From Oreocharis arfaki (Eukaryota; Chordata; Aves; Passeriformes; Paramythiidae): a DNA stretch of 64,000 nucleotides. The first letter of the stretch is position 1. Each line of letters begins with the position of its first letter. The DNA lies in the NCBI GenBank assembly GCA_013398015.1, contig VZRR01005727.1, positions 62,001 to 126,000 of the forward strand, read 5' to 3'. The notes beneath the pieces are model-generated. The model made no database searches and was not told the DNA's origin. It saw only the letters and a list, made by a program, of their open reading frames with translations. Positions 13,815 through 27,800 of the stretch are shown here, in pieces. Position numbers and translations under genes: made by a program.

Positions 13815-16800
13815 TTGAATGGAGCTCGCAGTGAATAATAGGAAGTGAATCATGCTTTTAAAGTTTTATTTTAAACTCTCCACCAGCCTGAGAAGAAATT
13901 AATCTGGCAGAAGTTGCATATATTCCTATTTTCCATTTCTCCTGAGTTCCTCCCTTCCATGATTACTGTGGCAGGGCATAAACATATTAAGAATGAAGGA
14001 ATCCTTCTGAGTTCCTGTTGGGCATGCTGCCCTTTGGGAGCATGGCAGACCCACATGGGGAAGCAGAGTGCATCGAGAGGGGAGTGGGTGTGTGCACAGG
14101 TGTGCTGGGACAGCGTTGCTTCCCTGCTCTTGAAATGATATTGTCCTGGCCAAGGCACTGCAAAGCAGTTCAGTACTGCAGAGAAAAGCAGGTATTTTTC
14201 TATTAGGTCTGACCTCATTTTGGGGAAAGAGACAGGGAGAAAAAGGAGATTGATTTAGCCTGTGTGTCTGCCATATGCTGAGGGAGCATTAGTCTGCACC
14301 TGTGAGGTGGCAGAGGTTGAAGGATGTGAAGCCTGGAGTGGTGGGGGGAAAGGATGGAGGCTGTAAAACAATTTGTTTGGGAAGCCCATGGAACATGTTT
14401 CACTGAGGGGTTAATCTAATTTTATCTGTGTTAGTTGTTTACTGACTCATTCAGCATGGTCCTATTTGTCTTCAGGACCATGTACTTTAGAGGGTGTTTT
14501 TCTAGCACTACTGAAAAGTGGTTACGTGCTCAGAGGCTCTTTCACAGCCAGCAGGAAGAGCTGATGTGGTCAGACAGGTGATGTTAGCCTCACATTTTCA
14601 AACCTCTGCCTTCATTTTTAACTGTACAAATCGCTGGAAACTGTAGAGCTAAGTGTTTGTGAGCTAGTGTTGAAATCTTCAGGATTATATGTTTAAGCCA
14701 GCAAAAAGAGTTTGCTTCATGAATGCTGGACCAGCATGCTTGAAATGAGCAAACAGGAAGGAATCATCAAACAGAGTGTGCTGGGTACCATGGTGACAAG
14801 GATGGCAAAAATGTTTCAGTTCAAATCGTTAGTTAGTTGCAGAATTCCTGGACTGAGCAAGCATTTTCCATAAAAATAAAACTTTTAAAGAGAAAAATTT
14901 TAAAAAGCAACTGTTAAGGGTCTTTTTAAATAAGGCTCCCAAATGTGGCGAGCTCTGTATTAACTCATAGGTTTGGTCTCAAATGATTAAGTGTATAAAT
15001 GAAACATGGAGTAGGGTGTCTCAGCAGTGACCTTCCTGGGCTGATAGATTCACATTTGATCCTGAAGGAAGAGAGTTTGTTACTTGGAGAGGTCGAGGTT
15101 GGTTGTGATGGGCTGTGGCTGCCTACAGTGTAACCCAAGAAACAGCAGCTTGGTGTTAGTTGTGTCTCATGGATGCTGCTGGGGGTAAGATTTCCTTCCA
15201 GGAGTTTGTCAATGCAGGGCCATTTTCAGGAACAATCCATTAGAAATTGCACACTGAGCCGAAGTCAGTAAGGTAATAAGCAGATAATAGGTCTTCCAAG
15301 TGGTCCAGCTTACCCTTTATTTTTCCTGTTTCATCTAAAATAGAAAAAAAAAAAAAAGAAAGAATCATGGTATCTGATTGAGGGGAGATTAAAGGCCTTG
15401 AGAGTTTTTCTCCTTAGTGGAGAGAGATCTTTTTGGTTCTGTACAGTGTAGTTTCCAAAATGAGGACTTTATTGCTCATATTGCTGTGTAACTTTTCGAA
15501 GTGCATGAGTCTAGGTTTTTGAAAAGCTAGGATCTCACAGAATCCCTTCCTTTGGTGCATTTAATGCAACTTGGATTAGTCAAATAAGATTTGTGCTACC
15601 TTCCTACAAACATCTCTGAATTGTGGAATTGGAGGCACTCCTAGGTGCATCTTTACTGAGTTTACAACTTTGAGGGCAGGTTTAAACACCATAGGGGTGA
15701 GCTTTGCACTGCAAGAATGGCAAAAGCTAGAGGGTGTGCACTGGGCCGTATCCCAGACAGTTCAGGTACCTTTCTGTTCAGTGCTACAGGTGGGGCATGA
15801 AATGGTACCCACTGAAAACAGCTGAAATCTCACTCATTCTGCATTAGCAGTGACAGTGGCTTTTGTTCATCTCAAATCACTGTTGAGTTCCTGGACATTA
15901 AATAGCTGTTATCAGACTTTCTTTTGAACTTTGTAAAGTCACACAAAAACATGGTGGGAGAATGCCTGTATGTGTATAGATGTGTATAAATGAAATGCAT
16001 GGGAGTGTATTAATTTTCTTGTTTCGTGTGCATCTGTAATTAATGATAGTTCTCATAGATTTCTGGATTTTCTGTAAGCAAGGATTGTGACAGAAAAGTG
16101 TTTTAGTCTGAGCAGATAAAATTATGATTTTAGAAATTTCTGATTTTAGAAGTTCCTGAAAATTCAATAAAAGGTACAGGTGGGTAGGTATCAGGAACTT
16201 GCACATTGGCAGATGAAATTGATGGTTTTGGTGCAGCACATCCAGGTAACACTGCAAAAGAGTGTAGTGGAAAACAGAGAGGGAATAGCTTGAGGAAGGA
16301 CACTGCTCCAAGCTAGAACTAACAGACTATCACTTGTGCTGCTTGAAGTTTTCCTCACAGGGATGATGAGCCTAGCAGGAAAATAACCAGCATTTTGTGT
16401 GGACTAGAAAAAGTGCAGTGGCTATTAGAAAAGCTTGAAAGAGTACATATTCAGTATCAAAATTATGAGAATAAACCACAGTGTTGACAGGGGACTGTAG
16501 AAATATTACGAAGGAAGGAGCAGCTACTTTTTGGCTGACCCGATGTACGGACATTAAAGTCTCTGGGAAAGAGAATGGAAATCTGCCTCTGCAGTTCAGC
16601 CAGAGAGAAGGGAATGAAAGGAATACCAAATGGGAAGGATATTGGAAGATGGATTAGTGTTCGAGCAGCTCAGAAATGTTAAGGCTTGTCTGCAGAAAAA
16701 TGTCTCATTAGAACATGCCAATTTGCTTAATTTTATGAGCATGTGTCGCTTTGGGCAGAAAATTCTCTTACACTCTTATTCTAGTCAAAATGACAAGTGG

Positions 16801-19524
16801 AATTTTCCAAGACAGCCCTTCCAAAGATGATGGGAGGTTCATGCTCAGGTTGGTTGGTTGGATTCCCTAAACTCCTATTAATATTAATGCTTATTGTGTG
16901 CAGTAATTTGAGACAGAGTTGAAATGGCATTTAGCCCTCTTATTATGTTTGAGCTGTGTATTTTGTCTGTTCTCAAATGTCTCATTTTGAATTAGAAAAG
17001 GAAGAGGTAAGATGACCTTTATGCAGACAGAGGGTTTGCAGTTTCTTTCTACCTTAAAATATAGTGATACTCCTCACTGATATTTATACTTGGAATTTGA
17101 AGAAAGAAAATGTAGAACAACTAGGTTGGCACCATAATTATCACTGATCTATAGTTTATGAGGGAAAGCAGCAAAGCTGAAATTGGAATTTTAGAACCCT
17201 GTTAAGGGCTTTGGTACCTTACTCTGTCTGGTGAGCTACTGCCAAATAAATACGCAATGGAATCTTTTTTTTTTATTCTGGATTACAAGATTCGAAGTGA
17301 AATAATCATATTTCACTCCTAACTGAATTTTAGTGCTACTTCTGAAGGGATGGATTAATTTTAAATGCTTTCTTGGTTATTCATTTCCTTTAAACTGGAA
17401 ATTGCTTTAATTAAAGTGAAAACTCTTGACATTGAATTCAAATGTTCATCTTCTGTTTCTTACCATAACTTTCTTTAATAGACATCTACAGTTTACTGGA
17501 GAAAAGCCATTCTAATTCCTCACAGGAAATCATAGCAATTCCTCTGTTAAAGGTTCAGCCCTTGTGGTGAATGAAGGTTAGGCTACTTTGCGATGTTCCT
17601 TCATGATTTGTTTCTCACAATTTATTGCATGGAAGTGGAAGACTTCAGATAGATTGCTTGAACTATATGAGCACACCCTGAAGAAGATTTATTCCAATTA
17701 TTGGATTTAGATTTACTTTTTAAAAGTGCAAGTATAAAATCATCTATCCTGTTAAAGTCTTTACATCAGGTATTTGTCTAAAGCACCTTGTCTGTGGTGG
17801 CTCTCCAACACAGCAACTAAGAGTGTCAAAATGCTCTCTGGTAGCAAAATACATGGTTGTAGCTATAAAAACACTGGTTAAAAAATCTCTGCACTAGCCT
17901 GGCAAATTATCTAATGTGATGTTACTTGTGGATTTTTTAGGACATAGAGAGTGAGTTTTTTCTTTTGCTATAGGCTTACATTAGACTTAAACTGTATTAT
18001 AGGCCTAACTGGGTCTGATTTTTTAAATTGAATTTTTGTTTGTAAGTAGGAGTAGCCTGAAATGGACCTTTCTCAAGCTGAAAAAGGGGCAAATAACTGG
18101 TTCCTGTATAAAATCCATTCCCAGAACTTTTGCTTTCTGAGGCTCCTGTGAAACAGCTACCAGTTATATTCTGGTAACTGGTCATTTTTTCTACCTGAAT
18201 AACTCTTTCACAGCTCGAACTTCTTCCAAGGTCATTTACTTCCTCTACAAGAGTGGTATTTAACATCTCTTTTGAGTAAGCTTTTAATTCCCAGTGTCTA
18301 AATGATCACTCCCTCCCATACACCTTAGGCCGTGCAGCTTTGCTTCAGCTGCATCTCTGTGCTGCTTTTCTGTCTTTTTCAGTTTGTTTGCTTTAATTAG
18401 TTGCTGTGTAAGGTTTTATTAGTCCTGTGCATTCACTCTCAATTTTTTGTTTGCCATTTACTAACACACCCTCCTTCATGAGTAATCTGAAATGCATGTA
18501 CTGGACATGGCAGCATCGTTTGCTCTCGAAAGATTGATTGTAACCATTGAATCATAGCTTTGATTTATTGTAGGTCTGGGCAGTGACTGTGGGTGATGGA
18601 TCATGATGGTCATGGTATTTCAGAAGTAAAGTTCAAATTATATTTAAAAGAATTTTCCCCTCCTTTGAAGCATCACATTTGTAATCTTCCTATAGAGTTT
18701 ATGGCAGCAGATGATTATAGTGATTGATTCTTCCAGGATCCTATTAGGCCAGCTTTATTTTGCCAATATCGCTTTTTAATTAGTGGGTTTTTTGATATTT
18801 TCAGCAAGAATTGATTTTTGAATAGAATCACTGGTAATATTTCTAATAAGTCGCTCTAAAGACTAAGTTCCTTCCTGCTGGCAGTAAACAATGTAAGGAA
18901 ATAGATTTTGTCACAAGGTGCAAATGGCTTTAATCTATCAGTCCGTGAATATTAAAAGATTTTTATATTCCTTAATTTTATCTTAATAATTGAAATTAGC
19001 TACTATTTAATTTTAAAATTTAGTTGATGGTGCTGTTTTGATGTTCTCTTAGTACTGTGGGGTTGAAAATCCATTCCTTTGGTTAAATTCTGGGCTGTTC
19101 TGAGGCAGGACAGGGATTGAAACAGCAACAAATGTTGCCAAAACTGAAATGCAGTGGATGACTTGTGTACAAGTCTGGCTGGGATGGAGTCAGCTTTCTC
19201 CAGGTCATGCTCTGCTTTATGGTAGCTTATGGGAACACTTGCTGGTGTTCCAGGGCAGATCTGAAACAGGGAAATTCAGCTAAGAGAAAAGACTTCTTTC
19301 ACTTAATTTTAAAGTATCTCTGAGTACAGCTCAGCACATTGCCCCAGCCCAGGAAGAGCAGCTGAAATATTTTTGTGAAATGCATTGCAGTACAACGGGA
19401 GAAGCCATACTCAGCTTTTGACTGGGCTGTGCAGAGATGCAGTTGGTGAACGAGGCAGAGAAAACAAAACTGTAGAGGAACACATAAGAGGAACTGCCTT
19501 TCCTCTTATGTGGTTGGCTTTGAA
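13815..19524. other. No gene seen
   Basis: AT-rich DNA with short A and T runs and a four-unit 'ggtt' repeat near 16848. The overlapping frames at 13871-14218 on both strands and at 15898-16311 on the minus strand lack any domain or splice support. Confidence 0.6.
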
Positions 19525-19600
19525 TGGAATCATGAAGGTTGGAAAAGACCTCTAAGATCATCAAGTCCAACCATTAACCAAGCACTGCCAGGTCCACAGA
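19525..19600 (-). mobile_element. CR1 LINE 3'-end fragment
   Basis: A CR1 3' end of about 75 bp, inserted on the minus strand. The plus strand shows 'ggaatcatgaaggttggaaaagacc', then 'aagatcatcaagtccaacca', then 'agcactgccaggtccac', all in the usual order. The 'agcactgcca(a/g)gtccac' section marks a CR1 subfamily different from the fragment at 24801. The left edge falls in the degenerate 'aatggaatcatg', where the terminal CR1 repeats would be expected. Confidence 0.93.
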
Positions 19601-22600
19601 TGCTTGGATGTTAATGAAGATAAAATGCAAGGGATTTCTGAACCTTTGGATATGTTTCTTAATGATCTATTTAAATTAAATGGATATTGCTGCTGTTAAT
19701 GTAGAATCTGGATAATTTACTCACTTAAAAGCATTTTGTCCTTGCAATAACCATGTAAAATAATGCTCTAAATTATTTAGATGGAGAATGGAGGCAGAGA
19801 CATCCAGAATTAAATTTTAGGGTTTTGTTTTAGAGTAGTGTGAAAAGTATCCATCAGCTTAAGAGTTTTATTGGGGAACAGGCTGGAAAGTTCTGAAATT
19901 GTCGCAAGTAACCTCTTTACAACATCAAACCTCTAAGTATGTCAACGAATAGGATCCTGTGAGACCTGCCAGAAGCCAGAGGTGAATAGCTTAAGTGTAG
20001 GAACCCTCTGAGATCTCCTCTGGTTTACTTCTAATGCAATTCTAAAGACTAAATAATTTTACTCTAATTTTTCCTTTCCTCTCTTTTTCTTTTTGTTTGG
20101 ATATGTAATTCCTCTGGGAACGAATCCTCTCTCATGAAGTGCTGACAGGACCTAGCACTGGGTGGATGACATGCAAGTTAGGCTGCCACAAAGAAGTAGA
20201 TTCATGATAACTTCATGATGAAAAAAAAAACAAACCCATGAAACCATGAAGAGCACTGGCAAGTTATTTATTCAAGTGTGCCTTGAATATTACGATTTTT
20301 TTTTTTTTTTTAAGATAGAAGTAAATGCTAGAATATTGAAAATACTTTTCTTCCAGTAGTAGTTAGGAATTACATATCTAAAATCACAGTTACAGATATT
20401 TCTTTGCATCATTTAGGCATTTTTAAGAGTGAAAATGGAGTCTGGAAGTGTTCCCTCTTGTTTTCTGGCTCATGCCCTTCAGGATTTGTTTTAAAAATTA
20501 ATAATCACATGCCTACTTTCATTGGTAATAAACATACAGAATTTAGCTTTGTAATGTTACAGTTATTAAAACTGATTAAGACTAATCACTGACAGTGATA
20601 TAAATCATATTTTAATCACAAGTTTAATTTTTTTGCATTTCCAGGCATGTTGTTACTGGTGGCCAAAATACTCAGCTCTCTCTAACTGTGCCATGTCTGT
20701 ATGTGATGAAAAGACTGAGTGTTCTTATCACTTAAATCATGGGCCTATTCACTTGACAGCATTTTCAAAGTTTTTGCCTACATCTCTTTTATTTCTTTCA
20801 CCATAGCCCAAGCACTTGGTTAAGGTTAATATCAGAATGTGGATATTTATATGCATGATAATACAATTCCTTAGATGAGTAATAAAACTGTGTGTATTCA
20901 CCCAGTGTATCAGATTTAATAAGCATTATCATGATCAAAGTCTGCTGGTACCAAAAGGTTCCTTGCCATTGCTTTCCTAATATTATTGCCTTTGCAAAAT
21001 AGTTGGATGGTGCTTGCTGGAATGGCCACCTGCAGGGAAGGGCATGTCAGCCTGACGAGCACAGGCTGATGAACACAGTTAGCTACAGATTATTCAGGAT
21101 CAAGACAGCAGGGAGCTGTGAAAAAAAATCATCTGCTCCTGTATGGAGAGCTGGTGATTTCTGTCTGTGAGCTGGCCATCCCACCTCTATCCACATGGAC
21201 TCACTTTGCCTGCTCCTTTCTCCATCTGGGAACGTCAGACCAAGCTGTCTTTTCTGATCTTAGCCTTTGTCAGGCAAATGGAGAGGAAGCAGAGGGGGAT
21301 ATTGAGCTAAGAACTCGCACACATTGAACCTTAGAGTCCGTGTGTGGGGGGGTACCATGCCACCCAAAGTGACGGGGGAATTTGAAGGTGTGCTATGGAA
21401 TCTTACCTTCCTAATTCTGCAGCAGCATATAAAAATGGTACTGGGAAACTTGGGAAAAACCTCTTCTGAATGGATTTGTTCTTGTAGGGAGTAAACCTGG
21501 CCTGATCATTGTGAGTTCTTAACCCATTGTGCGAGTTTGCTGCTGCTGAGTGGAGCCCTGGAGCCTCGGGAGCTGATTGTTTGCTCTCCCAGGTCCCATC
21601 CTACAGGGCAGCGGTTCTCCAGTCCAGGGGATGCCTTTGCAGAATAAACCCCACTGCTTGCTCTCCTTCCCTCTCTCACAGCTCACACAGCTCTCTTGCC
21701 TTCTCCTCCATCCTGCCACCCCCTGCTGCAGCAGCACTGGCAGATGTGGGAAAAGCAAAGCTCACGTGCAGTTGAGAGGAGCTGCAGAGACCTTCAGGAA
21801 CACACAAAAGGATTCTGGTACCACTGGTAATGAATGCTGTAGATTGACCTGTAGCAAGGGCACTTTTGGGGTGAGATGGACCTGCAAGAGTGAGACCCTA
21901 TGGATTAAGAAGGGCTTTAGGGGCTCTCCAGCTCCCTGCTTGGCCAAGTTCCTTACAGGTCAGTGGCCGTCCTGGCTGACTTGCAGTGCCAGGGAGAGCT
22001 CTGCCTGCTGTTCTGCTGAAGGGAACAGGTCCTAAGGGGACCACACTCTGTTTTAGAGACATTTTAAAGGGTGGAGCAGAGTCTTTTTTGGGGGGAAGGG
22101 GAGAAGGTGGTGAACCATTAGTGATTTCTTGGGAGGGAATGACTGAAGAGTGGGTGAGGAACAGGAGTGAGGGTGCTCTGGAGTAGAGGTGAGTAGATGG
22201 GGGCAGTTGAATACAGAGATCTGCATGGAAAAAATGACATTAAAATTTGATTACTGCTGCTGTGAAGAAAAATAAACTCAAACTTTATTAAGTTCCCATT
22301 AGTTATATGTGCCCATTGAAAACAAAATTATGAAGTTACTGCTTTCCATATAGCATAATCTGTAAAAATTGTATCAGCTGCATTTAATAAGCCTGCAGGA
22401 TACAATAACTTTAACTTTCATTTTAGCATCACTTTGAGCTACTTTTGGTCGAGGCTAAAAGAAACCAGGCAACTTTAAGAGGAGCTTGACCCTTGTGTTT
22501 GTAACAGTAATCAGATTATGCACGATCTATAATTAGAGCACTAATATGAGACATTCAAATTAGTTGAAGTGCGTGCTGTTTCAAAAATAGACATCAGACA

Positions 22601-22971
22601 TCTGATGAGTCTGAGACATGAGATCTTTGAGTGTATATGCAGACCTTTGGAAAGTCTTTAAGAAGGAGAAAATAGTAGTATCTGTCTGAAAACAGAATGA
22701 TATCCAACCTTGAGTTTTAAATCTCCTCGGTGTAACCTGTCCTTTTGACTCTCCAGTCCTATTATTTATGTAGAAAATGCAATAAACAGCTGCTTGTATC
22801 TTTAAAGGCTATATTTGCAGCTTATTTAAATCTTTCCACTGACAGTGTCACACTGAAATTGTAAATACAATTAGAAATTAAAAAAAAAAAAAGAAAGTTC
22901 AAACCCTTGTCTTACATAAAGCACCTAACAAAATATGGACTCATATTTATTTTTAAAATAATTTATTAAAA
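19601..22971. other. No gene seen; one GC-richer patch
   Basis: From about 21520 to 22190 the sequence becomes more GC-rich and carries long overlapping frames on both strands (up to 152 codons). This is what a low-stop GC-rich patch gives by chance. The area around 22500-22580 ('cacgatctataattagagca' with several ATTA cores) has the look of a conserved non-coding element. Confidence 0.55.
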
Positions 22972-22993
22972 TGTGTGTATATATATATATATA
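22972..22993. repeat. (TG)3(TA)8 microsatellite
   Basis: Three TG units run directly into about eight TA units. It is a simple repeat in AT-rich non-coding DNA, likely variable in length. Confidence 0.9.
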
Positions 22994-23840
22994 ATCCCAC
23001 TCAGTTGGCTGAAGAGAATTGTAAATCAAAGTGACCATTTATTGCATTGGGAATAAGGGGTAGCTTGGATAAAAAAAAAGGAGAGTAGAAATTAAGATAC
23101 AAAGCATCAAAGGCAGTGTCAGATAAACATCACCAAAAATAATTTGCAGGAGTGAATTATAAAATCAGAGAAAAGGAAAAGTTTTTGAACAGTTCATTTT
23201 GATTATTCTCAATTCCTTTTTGGTTTGTGGGTAGTTTTGAATTTTGTTTGTTCATCTGTTTGTTTTCTTTCTTCAGAACCAGGTCAGAAATTTAAATGAA
23301 CTAGCAGGCTTGAGGACACACTTCACTTTGTGTTGGTTCTTTCCTTTCTGTTCTTTAGTAGTTGCTAGAAGAATTTGCCTCAATATTCCCATGGCACTCT
23401 TCAGTGTCCAGTTCTTTCATTTTCACAGTCAACCTTGCTGTCTCTCTTCTCATCTCTTTAGCCCATGGGACTATGCACTTCACTAAATCCACTGCAAATT
23501 TCACATGATTCGTTCTCTTCTTTTCTAAGTAGGTTTTTTTACTCACTGTCTCTTCAAATTGTCATCAGCATACTGCAAAGTTCAAGAAGTCTCTTTTTTT
23601 TTTTTCTGGTATGTTTATCCTCAATTAATTAGTCTATATTCTTTCTAATACTCTTCCTTCAGCTTCTGCACTTAAACTGTACCATGGCTGCTCAAGGGAA
23701 ATGTTTTTATTGCTTGGTATTTATTGCTATAGTAGGGGAATCTTATTACCCCCTTCTGCCACTTGTGCTACAGAGATTTAAGCAGATTTTCATGATTTTG
23801 GTCAAACTTATCCTTGTGAGGCTGGGAAAGAGTCGTTTTA

Positions 23841-23990
23841 CACAGACACACACACACACATCTACATATAGCTACATATATCTATCTATGTATATACACA
23901 CACACATATTTATAGATATGTTTTTTTACTATATGTATACACATACACATTATACATACCTATTTATATATACATTATATACATGTAAGT
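23841..23990. repeat. Compound CA / TA / TATC microsatellite region
   Basis: A (CA)n run at 23841-23860 is followed by imperfect 'tacatata' and 'tatctatc' units, a second CA run near 23897-23906, and further 'atacacat' and 'tatata' tracts to about 23985. The repeating Tyr/Ile/His/Thr peptides seen in frames across it are products of the repeat, not a protein. Confidence 0.9.
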
Positions 23991-24202
23991 AAATCTCTCA
24001 GCATTGTGGAATCAATAAATCAATCATTGATCACCTCATATAGAGATGAACGGGTTCTCTGTAAGAGGAGAATAGGAATTTATTCCACTCATTAAAGATC
24101 AGTTAAAATTGTATGCTTCAATCCCTGAAGTATAAACCAGAAAAATGAGGATGATTTAAATTCAGAAAGCAAAGGGAAATGCGTCTTTTTCATTTCTTTT
24201 CC

Positions 24203-24219
24203 TTTTTTTTTTTTTTTTT
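24203..24219. repeat. Poly-T run (17 T)
   Basis: A homopolymer in non-coding DNA. Similar runs lie at about 20296-20311, 39608-39622 and 58078-58089 (T), and at about 11609-11620, 15343-15356 and 22880-22892 (A). None is next to a recognisable retroposon body. Confidence 0.85.
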
Positions 24220-24800
24220 AACTTGTAAGTCTTAGAGGGTGAAAGAAAGCATGAATCAGGATACTATTATAATATAACCAGAAACTGATAAAGTGTTATT
24301 TTTAGTATTAGACTCTTTCTACATAAAAATCAAGAATAAAATTGGTCCTGCTGCCTTAAGAATGCAATCAGTGACCTTCTAAATCTCTACAGCTCAACTT
24401 CCAGCTCTCTCTTTTTCTGGTGTTAAAGCACATTTTGCTGATCATTCATTCCACTCTTTTGAGCAAAAGACCTCTGTTCATACAAACACTGAGCACTTGT
24501 TTCCAGGGGAAAAAAATGTTTCTTTTTCATGGAAACAGTAGCTAGTGTAATAAAGCCTCGGAGGTGGCTGGGGTGTGGGGTTTCGAGTACTGTCACTGGA
24601 TACGCACAGCGGTGTTTCTGGGGACATGTCAGAAGAAATGAAGTGTGAAACTGTATCTGCAACCTCTTGCTAGAAGGTTTTGAAATCAGGGTGTTTCCAG
24701 CAGCTTACATGGCTGTCTCATTCCCTGAAGTTTTACAGCTATATTTTCTCTGCTGCTGTACAAGTCAGTGTAGTGCCATGGCAGGAAATGCATCTAAATA

Positions 24801-24880
24801 AATCACAGAATATTCTGAGTTGGAAGGGACCTGTGGGAATCATCGAGTCCAACTCTCAGGTGAGTGACCCACACAGGGAT
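24801..24880 (-). mobile_element. CR1 LINE 3'-end fragment
   Basis: A short 5'-truncated CR1 piece of about 80 bp. The plus strand shows 'aatcacagaatattctgagttggaagggacc', then 'aatcatcgagtccaactc', then a section near 'gtgacccacacagggat'. This is the 3' end of avian CR1 read in reverse, so the element lies on the minus strand. The minus-strand reading ends in a CR1-like 'LDDSHRSLPTQ'. It carries no complete gene. Confidence 0.92.
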
Positions 24881-27800
24881 GTTTAGGGTGAGAAGGAAGA
24901 AGGTGCTGATGAAATCTGTTAATGTACTCTGTGACCAAGAGCAACCTCTTGATAGTGAGAAAAAAGATTTTATGAGTGAATGAAGAGAGCTGAAGAAATA
25001 CCTGAACTGGAACGAACCTAATTTTTGCTCAAAGGAGGAAATTAGGAGGATGAAATAACAAAGAAATCTAAGCAAAAAAACCCCCAACCCATTCAGTGTT
25101 ATTTTGCCTTCCAAAGATTTCCACTTGGCATTCGTAAGTGGCCTTTCAGAGGTCTGGGCCACATTCTTCTGACAAGAAGTCTCTAGCCCTGCTTCCTCCT
25201 GCCCCAAGTTATTAATTACATTAACCAAATATATTTCAGATGCAGAAATATGCTTGAACATATTATATAGGAGCAAAGCACTATGATTATCATGATCAAT
25301 AAACTCAAATCCTAAGACAACTGAAAGAGGCCTTACCTATACTTGGTGCATAAATGAACTAGTAAAATGAGAAGTGTTAGATCTCATCTGCTCCTTTTAT
25401 GATTAATTACAGTATGTGGAAGTTATCTTAAAGCTATAAAGAGGCAGAGCTTGATGTGTTGTACCACCAGAATAAAAACTTAGGATTGATTCTGCCTGGA
25501 GCGAAGAGCAGCATGAAAGGTAAAAATAAAAATAAAAATGCTGTATGGTTCATCTAGAGTTCAAATGGACTTTCCATGTCTAAAAAAAACATCACATAGT
25601 TGAATTGTTCCTGTGAAGTCAGCAGATTTAGAATTTTTTCCTCTCAGAAAATGGAATATGTGAAAGTAATTTGAATTTATTAGCTATAGTTTTAATATTT
25701 TTTGTTTCCCTTTCACAATGCGTTGTAGCAATTGTAATCTTTTCTTAAGGAGGGGTTTCTGCTTTCCCCTTTCCAGCTTCTCCCCAAGAATAGAAAAATG
25801 AGAAGTCAGTTATTGCATTAGTCTTGTCTTTACCTGATTGATGGATTTTGAGATGTCTGGCAGTAACATATTATCCTGTCCTTTCTGGCACGACATCTTG
25901 TCCTCTTCCAAGCCATTGCTTTATTTAAAGTAACTGGAATTAGCTCAGTGTCTGCTCCTGTGAGCTATGTTCAGATGTGTGGATTTGCCAGCACCCACCA
26001 AAGATAGCAGCACCTGCATGGTGTTGCTCAGCCAGAGATGTCCTTCACGTCCTTTTCTAATGATAACATTTCCTCTGGTGACTTCTGGAGTTGCCTGACT
26101 CCTTTCCAGTAAATTAGAAGACATTAGCTAAGGAATTAAGTTAATTAGGGGGGAAAAAAGTAAGACCTCTTGAAATATTAACCTTAGGGTATACTGGACT
26201 TCCTAAATGGCTTCCAGATTAACGACTGTGATAAGTGGATAAAAGCTTGTCAGATTTTGAGGGAGTTGCTTGGTCTCTGAGTCTTATAATCAAACTTAAA
26301 TTTACTGAGACATACAGATCTCCAAATTCATTTACTCATAAATACACATAAAGGAGATGGTATTGTAAGCCCCAATTTTAAAAAAATGCAAATAGACCCC
26401 CCTGCTGCCACTGAAGCAAACTGAGAACCCTGCATTCTTGCTCTTGGATGTGAAGGGTTGTTCCCTCACGTATCTGTTTGCCATTATCCTTTTCTACAAG
26501 TGAGTTTTTAGTGAGGAGACACTGTTGTCCTAAGCCTGTAAATGCTTCTCTTTGCTGTTGCTCTCTAGAAATAAAGTAAGCAGAAGAAGAGCAAGTTTAC
26601 AGTGCCTTCACAAAGGCCACATATTCCATCATGAACATAAGCTGTTAAACTATCAGGATTCTAGCTTGGAGAGAAGAGTTGCACAGGAGCAGTGGTTAAA
26701 AAGTGGAGCAGCTCTTTTTGCTTGGTTTTTTTATTGCTGTTTTGGGAAAGAAGGGCTTCACATCCAGGAAAGTGTAAGTGTGTCCTGTGCATTTTGAGTG
26801 TTTGTCCTGATTAGCATCATCAAAGGAATAAATTGCAGCGTGTAGTAACTGTGTGAGCACTTACTCATATGTTGAGAGATTTTGCACGTAGGAGGAGACT
26901 TTGCATTGAGTTTCCTCACACAGAGAAAAATACAGACTTGAATGTTTGTGGGACTAAGGCCTGCAACATCTCATTTTTCAGATTGTAAAAATATGCTGAT
27001 TTTGGTTACAGTATGATGAGTGGAGAATCTTCTGAGGGGAGTCCTGCTGCACTGTTCCACCTCAGAGTAGCCAGCTGTCTTTTCGGTAATCATTACTCAT
27101 TATGTTCCTAAAACATGGAGCTAAGAGAGGGATGCCTGAGGAGGATGTAGCTGATGAAAAAAAAAAACCCAAGAAGATTTATCTTTTTGTTCTCTAGCAT
27201 GTTGGTTTTGTGCTTCCCCCCCGCCCCACCCCAGGTTCAGAGTTTTGTTGTTAGAGAATGGAGTACTTGTATTTGCTGTGGTACTACAGTGGTTGGCATA
27301 ATGGAAATGAATAATTGGCAATTGTTTTTTTTCTGTTTGTTTGTTATTGGCATATTCCTACAAGAGGGAGTAATTGGTGGTCATTATATGCGACATGAAC
27401 TTAGTTTTTATTTTCAACTCCCTCTTTCTCCTGCCAAGAGATTTGTTATCTCAGTAGGGATCCTTCTCGTCTTGCTTTTGTCAGAAAATGCTGGAGAACA
27501 GAGGAGTCTACAATTGATTTTTTTATCCCTTTGCATTTTTCTGCAGAGTTTTATGGAGACTGTATTGCAAAAATGGACTTTTTTAAAAAGTAGGAAATTA
27601 AAGGAGGATGCATATTTTTTTTCCTCATTTTCCAAATTCAATGTCTGTATAAAAATGCACTTTGTCAGTCAAACAGCTATCCAAGGAAATTAAACTTCCA
27701 ATACCACCATACTTATTACAGCCTGATGGACATCATGTAAATAAAATAGAGGCCGAAGGGTCCTTCTTCCCTGTTTCTGAGCTAAAAATATGCCCACCAT

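Larger units (their letters stand above)
22994..24800. other. No gene seen; simple repeats only
   Basis: Beyond the compound microsatellite and poly-T run there is only AT-rich sequence without recognisable genes. Confidence 0.6.

Noticed and set aside
21519..22186. Overlapping frames on both strands (up to 152 codons)
   Set aside because: They arise from a GC-richer patch with few stops. Overlap in several frames and absence of domains point to chance.
27154..27693. 179-codon + frame, the longest in the window, with hydrophobic stretches
   Set aside because: Its Phe/Leu content comes from T-rich DNA and its Lys-rich start from a poly-A run. There is no domain, Kozak context or splice support, and one frame of this size is expected by chance in 64 kb of six-frame reading.
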